Origin: Geodermatophilaceae bacterium URHB0062
GTDB taxonomy: Bacteria > Actinomycetota > Actinomycetes > Mycobacteriales > Geodermatophilaceae
Reading direction: 5' to 3'
Assembly: GCA_000620185.1 (NCBI GenBank)
Contig: KK211086.1
Span: 186,001-250,000, forward strand
DNA length: 64,000 bases
Position numbers and translations under genes: made by a program. The stretch's first letter is position 1. The number at the start of each line of letters is the position of its first letter. Shown one piece after another: positions 49,771 through 58,564 of this stretch. Below the pieces are notes generated by a model that ran no database searches, was not told where the DNA came from, and worked only from the letters and a program-made list of their open reading frames with translations.

Positions 49771-50799
49771 GTGAGCGACGCGGTGCTCACCGGGGCCGCC
49801 TCGGCCCTGCCGGCCGCACTGGACCAGGACGCTGCCTGGGAGGGCTTCTTCGCCCAGCACTACGAGGGCGTGCGCGCCGCCCGGCGGATCTTCGCCGGCG
49901 CCGGTGTCCGGAGGCGCCACGCCGTGGCCAACCCGCTGGACGAGGACCTCAGCGGATGGAGCACCGGCGCCCGGATGCAGCGGTACGTGCAGGAGGCGCT
50001 GCCGCTCGGGAAGCAGGCGGTGGCCGGGGCGCTGGACGCGGCCGGGCTCGCCCCCGGGGACGTCGGCCTGTTCGCGGTCGCCACCTGCACGGGCTACGCC
50101 ACGCCGGGCCTGGACATCCGGTTGGCCGGTGACCTCGGCATGCCGCCGGGCCTGCAGCGGCTGCTCGTCGGGCACATGGGCTGCTACGCCGCGATCCCGG
50201 GCCTGGCGGCGGTCGGCGACTTCGTGACGGCGCGCTCCCGGCCGGCGGTGCTGTTGTGCTGCGAGCTGACCAGCCTGCACGTCCAGCCGGCCCAGCCCGA
50301 CCTCGACCAGGTGGTCGCGCACGCGCTGTTCTCCGACGCGGCGGCCGCCGTCGTCGTGGAGCCCGGCCGCTCGGGTGGGCACCGGTTGGCCGGCGTGGTG
50401 GCCCGGACGGACACCTCGACGGCCGACCACATGACGTGGGACGTCACCGATCTCGGCTTCCGCATGGGACTGTCGCCGCGCGTGCCCGATGTGCTCGCCC
50501 GGCACGTCGGCGACGTCGTCGCGGAGCTGCTCACCGGCGCCGGCCTGCGCGTCGAGGACGTCGCCGGCTGGGCGGTGCACCCGGGCGGGCCGCGCATCCT
50601 GGACGTCGTCCGCGACGAGCTCGGTCTCGCGGAGGAGCAGCTGTCCGCCTCCCGGCGGGTGCTCTCCGAGCACGGCAACTGCTCCTCGGCCACGGTGCTG
50701 CTGGTGCTGGAGGAACTCGGCGAGGTCGACGGACCGGTCGTCGCCATGGCGTTCGGTCCTGGTCTGACGCTCTACGCCGCCCTGTTGCTGCCCGACTGA
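49771..50799 (+). CDS. Type III polyketide synthase (chalcone synthase-like)
   Basis: A 342-residue ketosynthase homodimer subunit. The catalytic triad is visible: Cys in 'VGHMGCYAAIPGLAAVG', His in 'AGWAVHPGGPRILDVVR' and Asn in 'EHGNCSSATVLLVLEEL'. The C-terminal GFGPG-like loop is 'MAFGPGLTLYAALLL'. It iteratively condenses malonyl-CoA extender units on an acyl starter to give pyrones, resorcinols or phloroglucinols. The adjoining methyltransferase suggests an alkylresorcinol-type product, but product chemistry is not readable. GTG 49771 starts the gene. Confidence 0.9.
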   Translation: MSDAVLTGAASALPAALDQDAAWEGFFAQHYEGVRAARRIFAGAGVRRRHAVANPLDEDLSGWSTGARMQRYVQEALPLGKQAVAGALDAAGLAPGDVGLFAVATCTGYATPGLDIRLAGDLGMPPGLQRLLVGHMGCYAAIPGLAAVGDFVTARSRPAVLLCCELTSLHVQPAQPDLDQVVAHALFSDAAAAVVVEPGRSGGHRLAGVVARTDTSTADHMTWDVTDLGFRMGLSPRVPDVLARHVGDVVAELLTGAGLRVEDVAGWAVHPGGPRILDVVRDELGLAEEQLSASRRVLSEHGNCSSATVLLVLEELGEVDGPVVAMAFGPGLTLYAALLLPD

Positions 50800-50831
50800 G
50801 TTCCCCAGGCGGGGAGCCAGGCCCTACGCTC

Positions 50832-50847
50832 TGTGACCGGCATCACA
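50832..50847. promoter_or_regulatory. CRP-type binding site upstream of the DevR-like gene
   Basis: TGTGACCGGCATCACA is a perfect TGTGA-N6-TCACA palindrome, extended to CTGTGA...TCACAG on both sides. It lies 23 bases before the regulator ATG. CRP-family proteins of actinobacteria bind this consensus, so cAMP-linked control of the two-component gene is likely. Confidence 0.8.
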
Positions 50848-50869
50848 GACCGTGGCAAGGAGGCCGTCG

Positions 50870-51523
50870 ATGGACCCGGTGACCCGCTTCATACGGGTCT
50901 TCCTCGTCGACGACCACGAGGTGGTCCGTCGCGGGGTGGCCGAGGTCCTCGAGGACGATCCGCATCTGACGGTGGCCGGCGAGGCGGGTTCGGTCGCCGA
51001 GGCGCTGGCGCGGGTGCCGGCGGTGCGCCCGGACGTCGTCCTCATCGACATGCGGCTGCCCGACGGCGACGGCGCTGGGCTGTGCCGGGAGCTGCGCGAC
51101 CGGGTGCCGGGCCTGCGCTGCATCGTGCTTACCAGCTACTCCGAGCAGGACGCGCTCGAGGCTGCGATCCGGTCGGGCGCCTCCGGGTTCCTGCTCAAGC
51201 AGGTGCGCGGGCCCGCCCTGGTGTCGGCGGTGCGCACCGTGGCCGACGGGGGGACGACCTTCGACGACGTCGGTCCGGCGATGTCCCGCGCGCGGCCCGC
51301 GGCGGCCGGCACCGAGCGGCTGGACCTCCTCACCGACCAGGAGCGCACCGTGCTGCGGCTGATCGGTGAGGGGCTGACCAACCGGCAGATCGGCCAGCGC
51401 ATGGGCCTGGCGGAGAAGACGGTCAAGAACTACACCAGCCACCTGCTGGCCAAGCTGGGCCTGGAACGGCGGACCCAGGCGGCGATCCTGGCCACCGAGC
51501 TGCGCGACCGGCCCGGCGCCTGA
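50870..51523 (+). CDS. NarL/DevR-family response regulator
   Basis: A 217-residue regulator. The receiver has the acidic pair in '[20 protein letters not shown]', the phospho-Asp in '[20 protein letters not shown]' and the switch Lys in '[20 protein letters not shown]'. The LuxR-type helix-turn-helix is '[20 protein letters not shown]' with '[20 protein letters not shown]'. It closely follows the DevR/DosR pattern. ATG 50870 has AAGGAGG six bases upstream. The cognate kinase gene is convergent next door, and a CRP-type site precedes it. Confidence 0.9.
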   Translation: MDPVTRFIRVFLVDDHEVVRRGVAEVLEDDPHLTVAGEAGSVAEALARVPAVRPDVVLIDMRLPDGDGAGLCRELRDRVPGLRCIVLTSYSEQDALEAAIRSGASGFLLKQVRGPALVSAVRTVADGGTTFDDVGPAMSRARPAAAGTERLDLLTDQERTVLRLIGEGLTNRQIGQRMGLAEKTVKNYTSHLLAKLGLERRTQAAILATELRDRPGA

Positions 51524-51553
51524 CGGGACGTCGTCCCGCCGCCTCCCGCTCCG

Positions 51554-53236
51554 TCAGCTTTCCCCCGGTAGGGGCACCGACCACTGGATCTCGGTGCCGG
51601 TGGGACCCGACCGGCAGTCGAGCGCACCCGACCGGCGCTCCGCGCGCGCCGCCAGGTTCGCCAGCCCACTGCGCACGGCTACGGGCGGCAGCCCGCGGCC
51701 GTCGTCGGTGACGACGACGCACACCTCGCTGTCGATGACGACCGACACCGTGCTCCGGCGGGCCTGCGCATGCCGGACGACGTTCGTCAGCAGCTCACGG
51801 ATCACGGCGACGAGGTCGAGCACGAGGTCGGCCGGCAGGTCGTCGCGCTCGCAGCGAATCCGCAGGTCCGGGCGCAGGTCGTGGCCCTCGGTGACCGACC
51901 GCACCACCTCGGTCAGCCGGCGCGGAAGCGTGGCCATCGACGAGTCCTCGGCCTCGTGCAGGTCGAAGATCGACGTCCGGATGCGGGCGATCGTTCCGTG
52001 CAGGTCGTCCACGCTGCGCGACAGCCGCCCCGCGGCGTCCGCCTGCTCCGTGCCCAGCGACCGGCTCAGCCGGTCGAGGGACAGGGCCGTGGCGAAGATC
52101 CGCTGGACGATGTGGTCGTGCAGGTCGCGGGCGATGCGGTCGCGGTCGGCCTGGACCTGAAGCGCCTTCTCGCGCTCCTGTGCCCGCGCCAGCTCCAGGG
52201 CCACCGACGCCTGCGCGGCGAAGCCGGAGAGCAGTTCGAGGTCCTCCTCGTCGAAGGGCTCCCGCCCGGCCGCCCGCATCGCGACCAGCAGGCTCCGGTC
52301 GAGGGCGCCGCCCAGCGGCGCGATGAGGGTGGGCCCGTACCCCGCGGTCAGCTCGATCAGGACGGCCGCCCGCCGGCCGACCACCGGCATGATGCTGATG
52401 TCCTCGACCCGGCGTGGCACGCCGGCGCGGTGGGTGGACCCCACGTGCGTCCCCGCCAGGGGCACGCGGACGCCCTCGACCTCCTCGGCCTTCTTCCCGA
52501 CCGCGGCGACGATGGTCATGGTCTCCGGATCGTCGATGCTCGGCGCCAGCACGCCGGCGATGTCCGAGTCGGTCAGCTCGCCGACCCGCGTGGAGATCGA
52601 CCGCAGCACTTGTTCGGGTTCCGCTCCGGCGAGCAGCGCGGTGGCCATCTCCACCGCCGCCTCCTCCCACCGGCGGCGGGTCTCGGCCCACTCGGCCAGC
52701 CGCGCGTTCTTGATCGCCAGCCCGGCCACGCCGGCCAGCGCCTGCGCGACCGTCACGTCGGCCTCGGTGAAGGGCCCGCCGGTGCGCTTCTCGGTGAGGT
52801 ACAGGTTGCCGAACACCGCGTCGCCCACCCGGATCGGGACGCCGAGGAAGGACCGCATCGGTGGGTGCCCGTCGGAGATGCCCGTGGCGGCGACGTGACG
52901 GTCCCGACCGTCCAGCCGCAGGGTGGCGGGGCCTTCGAGCAGCGGGTCGAGGGCCTCCTGGCCGGTGGGCAGCCCGTCGATGCCGTCCCGCTCGTCCTCC
53001 GTGCCGACGACGACGAAGCGGTCGAGCGTCCGGCCGTCCCGGCTGAGCACGCCCATCGCCCCGTGCATGGCGTCCACGTGCTGCACCACGGCCGAGACGA
53101 TGTACTGCAGCGTCGCCTCCAGCTGACTGCCCGACGCCGCGGCCATGACCGCCGCCGCGAACTCGGGCGTGGCGCGCGCGAGGCCACCCGGCGGCAGATC
53201 CGTCGGGAAGGAGCCCGGGACGTCGGGCGGGGTCAC
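51554..53236 (-). CDS. DevS/DosT-like GAF-domain sensor histidine kinase
   Basis: A 560-residue cytoplasmic kinase. Two GAF domains span about 25-185 and 205-350. The first has 'SDGHPPMRSFLGVPIRVGDA' and 'VFGNLYLTEKRTGGPFTEAD', the haem-pocket pattern of DevS, whose ligand His lies in this region; the His before PPM fits. HisKA_3 is 'RDRIARDLHDHIVQRIFATA' (phospho-His in LHDH) and HATPase_c ends 'DDGRGLPPVAVRSGLANLAA'. The pairing with the DevR-like regulator suggests O2/NO/CO or redox sensing; haem binding is inference. Confidence 0.87.
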   Translation of the reverse strand: MTPPDVPGSFPTDLPPGGLARATPEFAAAVMAAASGSQLEATLQYIVSAVVQHVDAMHGAMGVLSRDGRTLDRFVVVGTEDERDGIDGLPTGQEALDPLLEGPATLRLDGRDRHVAATGISDGHPPMRSFLGVPIRVGDAVFGNLYLTEKRTGGPFTEADVTVAQALAGVAGLAIKNARLAEWAETRRRWEEAAVEMATALLAGAEPEQVLRSISTRVGELTDSDIAGVLAPSIDDPETMTIVAAVGKKAEEVEGVRVPLAGTHVGSTHRAGVPRRVEDISIMPVVGRRAAVLIELTAGYGPTLIAPLGGALDRSLLVAMRAAGREPFDEEDLELLSGFAAQASVALELARAQEREKALQVQADRDRIARDLHDHIVQRIFATALSLDRLSRSLGTEQADAAGRLSRSVDDLHGTIARIRTSIFDLHEAEDSSMATLPRRLTEVVRSVTEGHDLRPDLRIRCERDDLPADLVLDLVAVIRELLTNVVRHAQARRSTVSVVIDSEVCVVVTDDGRGLPPVAVRSGLANLAARAERRSGALDCRSGPTGTEIQWSVPLPGES

Positions 53237-53302
53237 GGCCCGACGGTAGGTGCCTCCGGTGGGGGAGGGAAGCGTTCTGGCGATGCGGTGGCGGTGCTGT
53301 CG

Positions 53303-53833
53303 TCAGGCGCCGCGGGCGAGACGGCGTGCGGGCGGGCGGGGGACCGCCTGGCGGAGGACCGTCTTGCCGAGGGCGCTCACGACCACGAGGTCGGCGCCGC
53401 GGGTCGCCGCGGTCAGCGCCTCGAAGACGGCTCGGTCGAGGACCGCCGTCCGGGAGCGGCCGTGCACGCCGGTCTCGGCGATGGCCCGCAGCACCCGGGC
53501 CTCGAGCTGGTCGTGCGCCGCAACGTGCGCCCGCGCCTGGCCCCGGCCGCCGCCGAGGGGGTCCCCGTCCGGTTCGTCGAGGACGCTGACGGCGACCACC
53601 GTCGCCTCGCGGCGGGCGGCCTCACGCAGCGCCCAGAGCAGCGCCCCGTGCGCGCCCGGGCTCCCGTCCACCTCGACGACGAGCCAGGGGTTCTGCCTGC
53701 GGGGCAGCAGTGGACGCAGCCGGAGCGGCTCCACTCCCGGCGCAGTGCTCGCGCCGTCGTCCATGGTGGGGTGACCGGTCGGCTCCCGGTCCGGGGCCGG
53801 ACCCGGCTCCCGTGGTGGGCGGAACTCGCTCAT
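53303..53833 (-). CDS. Universal stress protein (UspA-like)
   Basis: A 176-residue protein with an unusually long Pro/Arg-rich N-terminus of about 47 residues before the Usp fold 'PWLVVEVDGSPGAHGALLWA'. Typical elements follow: 'REATVVAVSVLDEPDGDPLG', 'RTAVLDRAVFEALTAATRGA' and 'DLVVVSALGKTV'. The ATP-binding Gly-x-x-Gly-x9-Gly-Ser/Thr loop is not clear, so nucleotide binding is uncertain. Universal stress genes are typical DosR-regulon members, and a DosR-box-like site lies 34 bases before this start. Confidence 0.77.
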   Translation of the reverse strand: MSEFRPPREPGPAPDREPTGHPTMDDGASTAPGVEPLRLRPLLPRRQNPWLVVEVDGSPGAHGALLWALREAARREATVVAVSVLDEPDGDPLGGGRGQARAHVAAHDQLEARVLRAIAETGVHGRSRTAVLDRAVFEALTAATRGADLVVVSALGKTVLRQAVPRPPARRLARGA

Positions 53834-53866
53834 GGATGGGATGTTCGCGGGCTGCGCGCCGGTGCC

Positions 53867-53886
53867 ATAGGGACCAAGGGCCCGGG
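53867..53886. promoter_or_regulatory. DosR-box-like site before the universal stress gene
   Basis: ATAGGGACCAAGGGCCCGGG aligns with the mycobacterial DosR box TTSGGGACTWWAGTCCCSAA in its GGGAC-x-AA-x-G-x-CCC core, with several mismatches at the flanks and centre. Its place close upstream of a Usp gene and next to the devRS pair fits, but the match is partial. Confidence 0.4.
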
Positions 53887-54098
53887 AGCGCGCGGGGAGG
53901 CGATCCCGGGACCGTTTCGGACCGGTAACCGCGCGTGTCCGTACGGACCGTGATGCATGACGCGTCAAATGTGATCGCGGTATACGGGGCGTATCGGCGC
54001 CGCGACCCTGAGGGGGCGACGGCGGCGGAATCATCCCTTTCGAGGGTGGCCCGGGTCGGCGGTTCAAGGAATGGCGGTCAGCGCCCGATCTGTCGCCC

Positions 54099-56147
54099 AT
54101 GAGCTTTCTCCGCCGGCTGCGGAACACCAGCCTGCTGGCGCGCTTCGCCGCCATCAGCCTGGTGCTCACCATCGCGGTCGGGCTGGTTCTGTCCTCGGTC
54201 CTCAGCAGCGCCATCGCCGAGCGTGCCCGCGAGCAGGCGGAGTGGACCGCGATCGTCACCGTCCGCCTCGGACTCCAGCCGCAGCTGACGCCGGAGGACC
54301 TGGCCGACGGCTTCGACGGGTCACGCCTGGCCGCCGTCGACGCCGCCGTCGACGCGGCGAGGAGCAATCTGCCGGGCCGGGGGCGGCTCGCCGACCTGGA
54401 CCCCGTCGAGCTCAACATCTTCGACCGCGACCGGACGATCGTGTACTCCGACGAGGAGGAGAAGGTCGGCACGGTCTCGACGTCGGACGAGCTCGACGAG
54501 GTGCTCGCCGGCGAGGTGGTCTCCGGCTTCTCGCACTCGGCCGACGACGACAGCGCCAGCGAGGACGGCGACCGCCTCTTCCTCGAGGTGTACGTGCCCC
54601 TGCTGTACGAGGGCTCGACACGGCCGGACGGCGCCATCGAGCTCTACCTGCCCTACGCCCCTGTCGCCGCGGCCGTGGCCCAGGACGTGCGGACGCTCAC
54701 GATCACCCTCGTCGTCGGGCTGGCGGTCTTCTACGGCGTCGTCTTCCGGCTCATCGCCTCGGCGTCCCGACGACTGCGGCGGCAGGCGGAGGCGCTGCGC
54801 ACCTCGGCCGACCGCGACCGCCATCAGTCCACGCACGACACGCTGACCGGCCTGCCCAACTGGATCCTCCTGCGTGATCGGCTGGAGCAGAGCCTCGCCG
54901 CCGCGACCCGCTCCGAGAGCGAGGTCGCCCTGCTGCTGATCGACCTCGACCGATTCAAGGAGATCAACGACTCCCTGGGCCACACCCTCGGGGACAAGCT
55001 GCTGCGGCAGGTCGGGCCCCGGTTGGAGTCGGTCCTGCGGGACGGCGACACCGTGGCCCGGCTGGGTGGCGACGAGTTCGCCGTCCTGCTGTCCTCGGTC
55101 GACGGCGAGGACCAGGCCCGCGCGGTGGCCGAACGGATCGGCGAGTCGCTGCACCGCCCCTTCGACGTCGACGGGGTCGTCCTGGACGTCGAGGCGAGCA
55201 TCGGCATCGTGCTCTCGCCGTGGCACGGGACCGACTCGGAGGCCCTGCTGCGCAACGCCGACATCGCCATGTACGTCGCCAAGGAGCTGAAGGCCGGCGC
55301 CGTCGTCTTCACGCCGGAGGAGCACATGCCCGCGCCGGCGCGGCTGACCGTGCTGGGGGACCTGCGCCGCGCCCTGGACGCCGAGGACGAGCTGTTCCTG
55401 AACTACCAGCCGAAGTACACCCTCGACGGCGAGCGGATCGAGGGCGTGGAGGCGCTGCTGCGCTGGAACCACCCGCTGCTCGGCATGATCCCGCCGGGCG
55501 AGTTCATCCCGGTCGCCGAGGGCACCGGCATCATCCTGCGGCTCACCGAGCGGGTGCTGGGCCTGGCGCTGCCCCAGATGCGCCGGTGGCTCGACGCCGG
55601 CCACGCCGTCCCCGTGGCGGTCAACCTGTCGACCCGCTGCCTGCTCGACGCGGGGCTGCCCGACCTCGTGCGGCGACTGCTGGCCGAGCACGGCGTGCCG
55701 GCCGAGATGCTGCGGCTGGAGGTCACCGAGAGCGCCGTCATGGGCGACGCGGCCCGCTGCATGGAGGTCCTGGAGCGGCTGCACGACCTCGGCGTGCGCC
55801 TGTCCATCGACGACTTCGGCACCGGCTACAGCTCGATGGCCTACCTGCGCCGCCTGCCCGTCGACGAGCTCAAGATCGACCGCTCCTTCGTGCTCGGCAT
55901 GACGACCACCCAGCAGGACGCCGTTCTCGTGCGCACCGCGATCGACCTGGGCCACAACCTGGGGCTGACCGTCGTGGCGGAGGGTGTCGAAGGCGGCGAG
56001 CACGTCGCCGCGCTGCGCGAGCTGGGCTGCGACATCGCGCAGGGCTTCCACTATGCGCGGCCCATGACGGCCGAGCAGCTCGGCGCCCTGCTCGACCGCG
56101 TCGGCACGATCCACGACCCCGAGGACACGGCCCGCACACGTTCCTGA
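54099..56147 (+). CDS. Membrane GGDEF-EAL protein (c-di-GMP turnover)
   Basis: A 682-residue membrane protein with two hydrophobic segments (about 15-37 and 205-227) flanking an extracytoplasmic region of about 165 residues. GGDEF domain: 'STHDTLTGLPNWILLRDRLE' start, 'LLIDLDRFKEINDSLGHTLG' and an intact GGDEF loop in 'ARLGGDEFAVLLSSVDG'. EAL domain: the EAL motif is in 'RIEGVEALLRWNHPLLGMIP', with 'LSIDDFGTGYSSMAYLRRLP' and 'VVAEGVEGGEHVAALRELGC' as catalytic segments. Both catalytic sites look complete, so it could make and degrade c-di-GMP. The gap before it contains a perfect 12-base palindrome (GTCCGTACGGAC, 53937-53948). Confidence 0.93.
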   Translation: MSFLRRLRNTSLLARFAAISLVLTIAVGLVLSSVLSSAIAERAREQAEWTAIVTVRLGLQPQLTPEDLADGFDGSRLAAVDAAVDAARSNLPGRGRLADLDPVELNIFDRDRTIVYSDEEEKVGTVSTSDELDEVLAGEVVSGFSHSADDDSASEDGDRLFLEVYVPLLYEGSTRPDGAIELYLPYAPVAAAVAQDVRTLTITLVVGLAVFYGVVFRLIASASRRLRRQAEALRTSADRDRHQSTHDTLTGLPNWILLRDRLEQSLAAATRSESEVALLLIDLDRFKEINDSLGHTLGDKLLRQVGPRLESVLRDGDTVARLGGDEFAVLLSSVDGEDQARAVAERIGESLHRPFDVDGVVLDVEASIGIVLSPWHGTDSEALLRNADIAMYVAKELKAGAVVFTPEEHMPAPARLTVLGDLRRALDAEDELFLNYQPKYTLDGERIEGVEALLRWNHPLLGMIPPGEFIPVAEGTGIILRLTERVLGLALPQMRRWLDAGHAVPVAVNLSTRCLLDAGLPDLVRRLLAEHGVPAEMLRLEVTESAVMGDAARCMEVLERLHDLGVRLSIDDFGTGYSSMAYLRRLPVDELKIDRSFVLGMTTTQQDAVLVRTAIDLGHNLGLTVVAEGVEGGEHVAALRELGCDIAQGFHYARPMTAEQLGALLDRVGTIHDPEDTARTRS

Positions 56148-56175
56148 GCCGCGGGCCCTCAGGGACCTTCGATGG

Positions 56176-56246
56176 AGCGGGTGACGAGAATCGAACTCGC
56201 ACTGTCAGCTTGGGAAGCTGATGTTCTACCATTGAACTACACCCGC
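56176..56246 (-). tRNA. tRNA-Gly (anticodon CCC)
   Basis: The cloverleaf is clear on the minus strand: a 7-bp acceptor stem (GCGGGTG with CACCCGC), a D-arm with TAGTTCAATGGTAGAA, a 5-bp anticodon stem around loop TTCCCAA (anticodon CCC), and a TΨC arm with GTTCGATTC. CCA is encoded after the discriminator base T (bases 56175-56173), so the mature 3' end is template-encoded. It reads GGG codons. Confidence 0.97.
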
Positions 56247-56298
56247 GAACGCCCGCCAGACTACCTGGCGGTGCTCCCGCAGCGGCAGAGCCCCCCGG

Positions 56299-57270
56299 TC
56301 AGCGCCGCATCTCGGCGAGGAACCCGGTTGCCTCCGACCGCAGCCGCTCGGCCATCTGCGACAGGCCCGTGGTGTCGCCTGCGCCGGCGTTGAGCGACGC
56401 CGAGCCGTCCACCGCCGCGGCGATGCCGTCGACCAGGGCGTTCATCTCCGACACCGTCGTCCCGACCGTGCTCATGCCGCTCGCGACCCCCTCGGTGGCC
56501 TGGCGGATCTGCTCCACCTGAGCGGTCACCTGCTCCGTGGCGCGGCCGGTCTGGTCAGCGAGGTCCTTGACCTCCGAGGCGACGACCGCGAAACCCTTGC
56601 CGGCCTCCCCGGCCCGCGCCGCCTCGATGGTCGCGTTCAGCGCCAGCAGCCGGGTCTGCGCGGCGATCGCGTCGATCATCGCGATGATCTCCTTGATCTC
56701 GGCCGACGACCTGGTCAGCGACTCGATCGTCCCCTGGGCGGCGCTGACCTCGCTGCTCGCGGCCGACGCCGCCGCGGTCAGCCCCGAGGCCGACGCGCTC
56801 ATCTCGGTCGAGGCGGTCGCCACCTGCTCCGACATGGCCAGGACGACGGACTCGAACTCGTCGGCCAGCCGCAGCCGCGACGTCTGCGCGTCGGTGACCC
56901 GCCCGGCGGTCTGCTGCATGGCACCGCGGGCGGCGTTGATGTCGGTCGCGGCCTTCCGGAACGCGCCGGACAGGCCGGTCAGCAGCAGCCGCCGGTGGTA
57001 CCTGCCCGCGGCCGCCGAGGTCAGGGCCGCGGACGACTCCCGTACGAAGGCGTCGGAGACGTCGAGCACCCGGTTGACGGCGTCGTGCAGGGCGCCGAGC
57101 TCGGGAACGGCGGCGACGCCGTCCACCGGGCGACTGCGCGCCTCGAGGTCGCCGCGGGCCGCCGCCTCGCAGGCCTGGGTCAGCTGCCGCACGAACGCGC
57201 GGTGGACCGCCAGCTCCTCGGCGTCGGTCAGCGGGCCGCCCTCGGTGGAACGGCGCATGCGGAAGGCCAT
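56299..57270 (-). CDS. Soluble methyl-accepting chemotaxis signalling protein
   Basis: A 323-residue protein with no membrane segment. Residues about 30-120 form a small helical region. The C-terminal MCP signalling domain has the hairpin tip '[20 protein letters not shown]' then '[20 protein letters not shown]', where the usual '[21 protein letters not shown]' CheA/CheW-binding sequence is changed at a few places (QTRLL for QTNLL). It starts one base after the PAS gene stop. With that gene it looks like a split form of the Aer aerotaxis receptor. Confidence 0.87.
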   Translation of the reverse strand: MAFRMRRSTEGGPLTDAEELAVHRAFVRQLTQACEAAARGDLEARSRPVDGVAAVPELGALHDAVNRVLDVSDAFVRESSAALTSAAAGRYHRRLLLTGLSGAFRKAATDINAARGAMQQTAGRVTDAQTSRLRLADEFESVVLAMSEQVATASTEMSASASGLTAAASAASSEVSAAQGTIESLTRSSAEIKEIIAMIDAIAAQTRLLALNATIEAARAGEAGKGFAVVASEVKDLADQTGRATEQVTAQVEQIRQATEGVASGMSTVGTTVSEMNALVDGIAAAVDGSASLNAGAGDTTGLSQMAERLRSEATGFLAEMRR

Positions 57271-57271
57271 C

Positions 57272-57850
57272 TCAGTGCTCCTCGCGGCTGATGAGCGACC
57301 AGATGAAGGTCTCGTAGTCCGCCGCCAACGCGGCGACGAGCTCGCCGAGCAGCACCGACGACGACGCGACGGCCGCGCGCGCGTGGGGATGCCGGCGCTC
57401 CTCGGCCAGCAGCCGCTCGTACAGCGGGGCGATCTCGGCGACCGCCTTCGCCGACGGTCGGCGACGGTTCGAGTGGTAGCCGATGACCTTGCCACCCGGT
57501 CCGTAGGACGGCGTCACGTGCGCCAGCACCCAGTAGTGCGCGCCGTCGGAGGCCAGGTTGTTGATGTAGGCGAAGATCTCGCGGCCCTCGGCGAGGGTGT
57601 CCCAGAGCAGCTTGAACAGCGCGCGGGGCATCGCGGGGTGCCGGATGAGGTTGTGCGGCTGCCCGATGACCTGGTCGAGGTCGTAACCACTGACCCGCAG
57701 GAAGACATCGTTGGCGTAGGTGATGACGCCGCGGGGATCGGTCTTCGACACGATCAGCTCGTCGGCGCCGAAACTGCGCTCCTGGCCGGTGGGCCGCACC
57801 GCGTCGTGGGGAGCCCGGGCGCTCCGTGGTGCGGGCCTGGTGTCCAGCAC
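57272..57850 (-). CDS. PAS-domain protein, Aer-like sensor half
   Basis: A 192-residue soluble protein with an N-terminal PAS domain of the Aer type: '[20 protein letters not shown]', '[20 protein letters not shown]', '[20 protein letters not shown]' and '[20 protein letters not shown]'. In Aer these residues form an FAD pocket that senses redox or oxygen. No signal or membrane span is present. GTG 57850 has GGAGGAGGAACC upstream. The MCP signalling gene follows after one base, so the two polypeptides are probably partners. Confidence 0.87.
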   Translation of the reverse strand: MLDTRPAPRSARAPHDAVRPTGQERSFGADELIVSKTDPRGVITYANDVFLRVSGYDLDQVIGQPHNLIRHPAMPRALFKLLWDTLAEGREIFAYINNLASDGAHYWVLAHVTPSYGPGGKVIGYHSNRRRPSAKAVAEIAPLYERLLAEERRHPHARAAVASSSVLLGELVAALAADYETFIWSLISREEH

Positions 57851-57973
57851 GGTTCCTCCTCCTTGCCGTGCGCCGTGTCCGGCGCCCTCCAGTCATCGGC
57901 AGTCGGGGGGCGATCCGGGGCCTCCGGACGGCGGTCGCGGGGGAGGCGGGGATCACTCCCTAGACTCCGCGAC

Positions 57974-58564
57974 ATGCTGCTGTCCGACCGCGACATCACG
58001 GCCGCGATCGCCGAGGGGCGGCTCGGTATCGAGCCCTACGACAAGGCGCTCGTGCAGCCCTCGAGCATCGACGTCCGGCTCGACCGGTTCTTCCGCGTGT
58101 TCAACAACGCCCGGTACACCCACATCGACCCGGCGGAGCAGCAGGACGACCTGACCACCCTGGTCGAGCCCGAGGGCGACGACCCGTTCGTGCTGCACCC
58201 GGGCGAGTTCGTGCTCGGTTCGACGCTCGAGGTCGTCACCATCCCCGACGACCTGGCAGCCCGATTAGAGGGCAAGAGCTCGTTGGGTCGGCTGGGGCTG
58301 CTCACGCACTCCACCGCCGGCTTCGTCGACCCGGGCTTCTCGGGCCACATCACGCTCGAGCTGTCGAACGTGGCCAACCTGCCGATCACCCTCTGGCCGG
58401 GGATGAAGATCGGCCAGCTGTGCATGTTCCGGCTCACCAGCCCGGCCGAGCACCCGTACGGCTCGGCGGTCTACGGCTCGCGCTACCAGGACCAGCGCGG
58501 GCCGACGCCGTCCCGGTCGTTCCGCAACTTCACCCGCGCGGAGACGCGTCGTCCGCCTGCGTGA
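57974..58564 (+). CDS. dcd: dCTP deaminase
   Basis: A 196-residue enzyme of pyrimidine nucleotide synthesis. Characteristic segments are '[20 protein letters not shown]', '[20 protein letters not shown]', '[20 protein letters not shown]', '[20 protein letters not shown]' and '[20 protein letters not shown]'. The mycobacterial relative is bifunctional (dCTP deaminase and dUTPase, giving dUMP); the same may hold here. ATG 57974 is the natural start. Its last 35 bases overlap the convergent MFS gene. Confidence 0.96.
   Translation: MLLSDRDITAAIAEGRLGIEPYDKALVQPSSIDVRLDRFFRVFNNARYTHIDPAEQQDDLTTLVEPEGDDPFVLHPGEFVLGSTLEVVTIPDDLAARLEGKSSLGRLGLLTHSTAGFVDPGFSGHITLELSNVANLPITLWPGMKIGQLCMFRLTSPAEHPYGSAVYGSRYQDQRGPTPSRSFRNFTRAETRRPPA

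Noticed and set aside
53937-53948. Perfect 12-base palindrome GTCCGTACGGAC as a separate operator
   Set aside because: It is short and lies about 150 bases before the GGDEF-EAL start with no second copy nearby; chance occurrence in GC-rich DNA is possible, so I mention it only in the gene entry.
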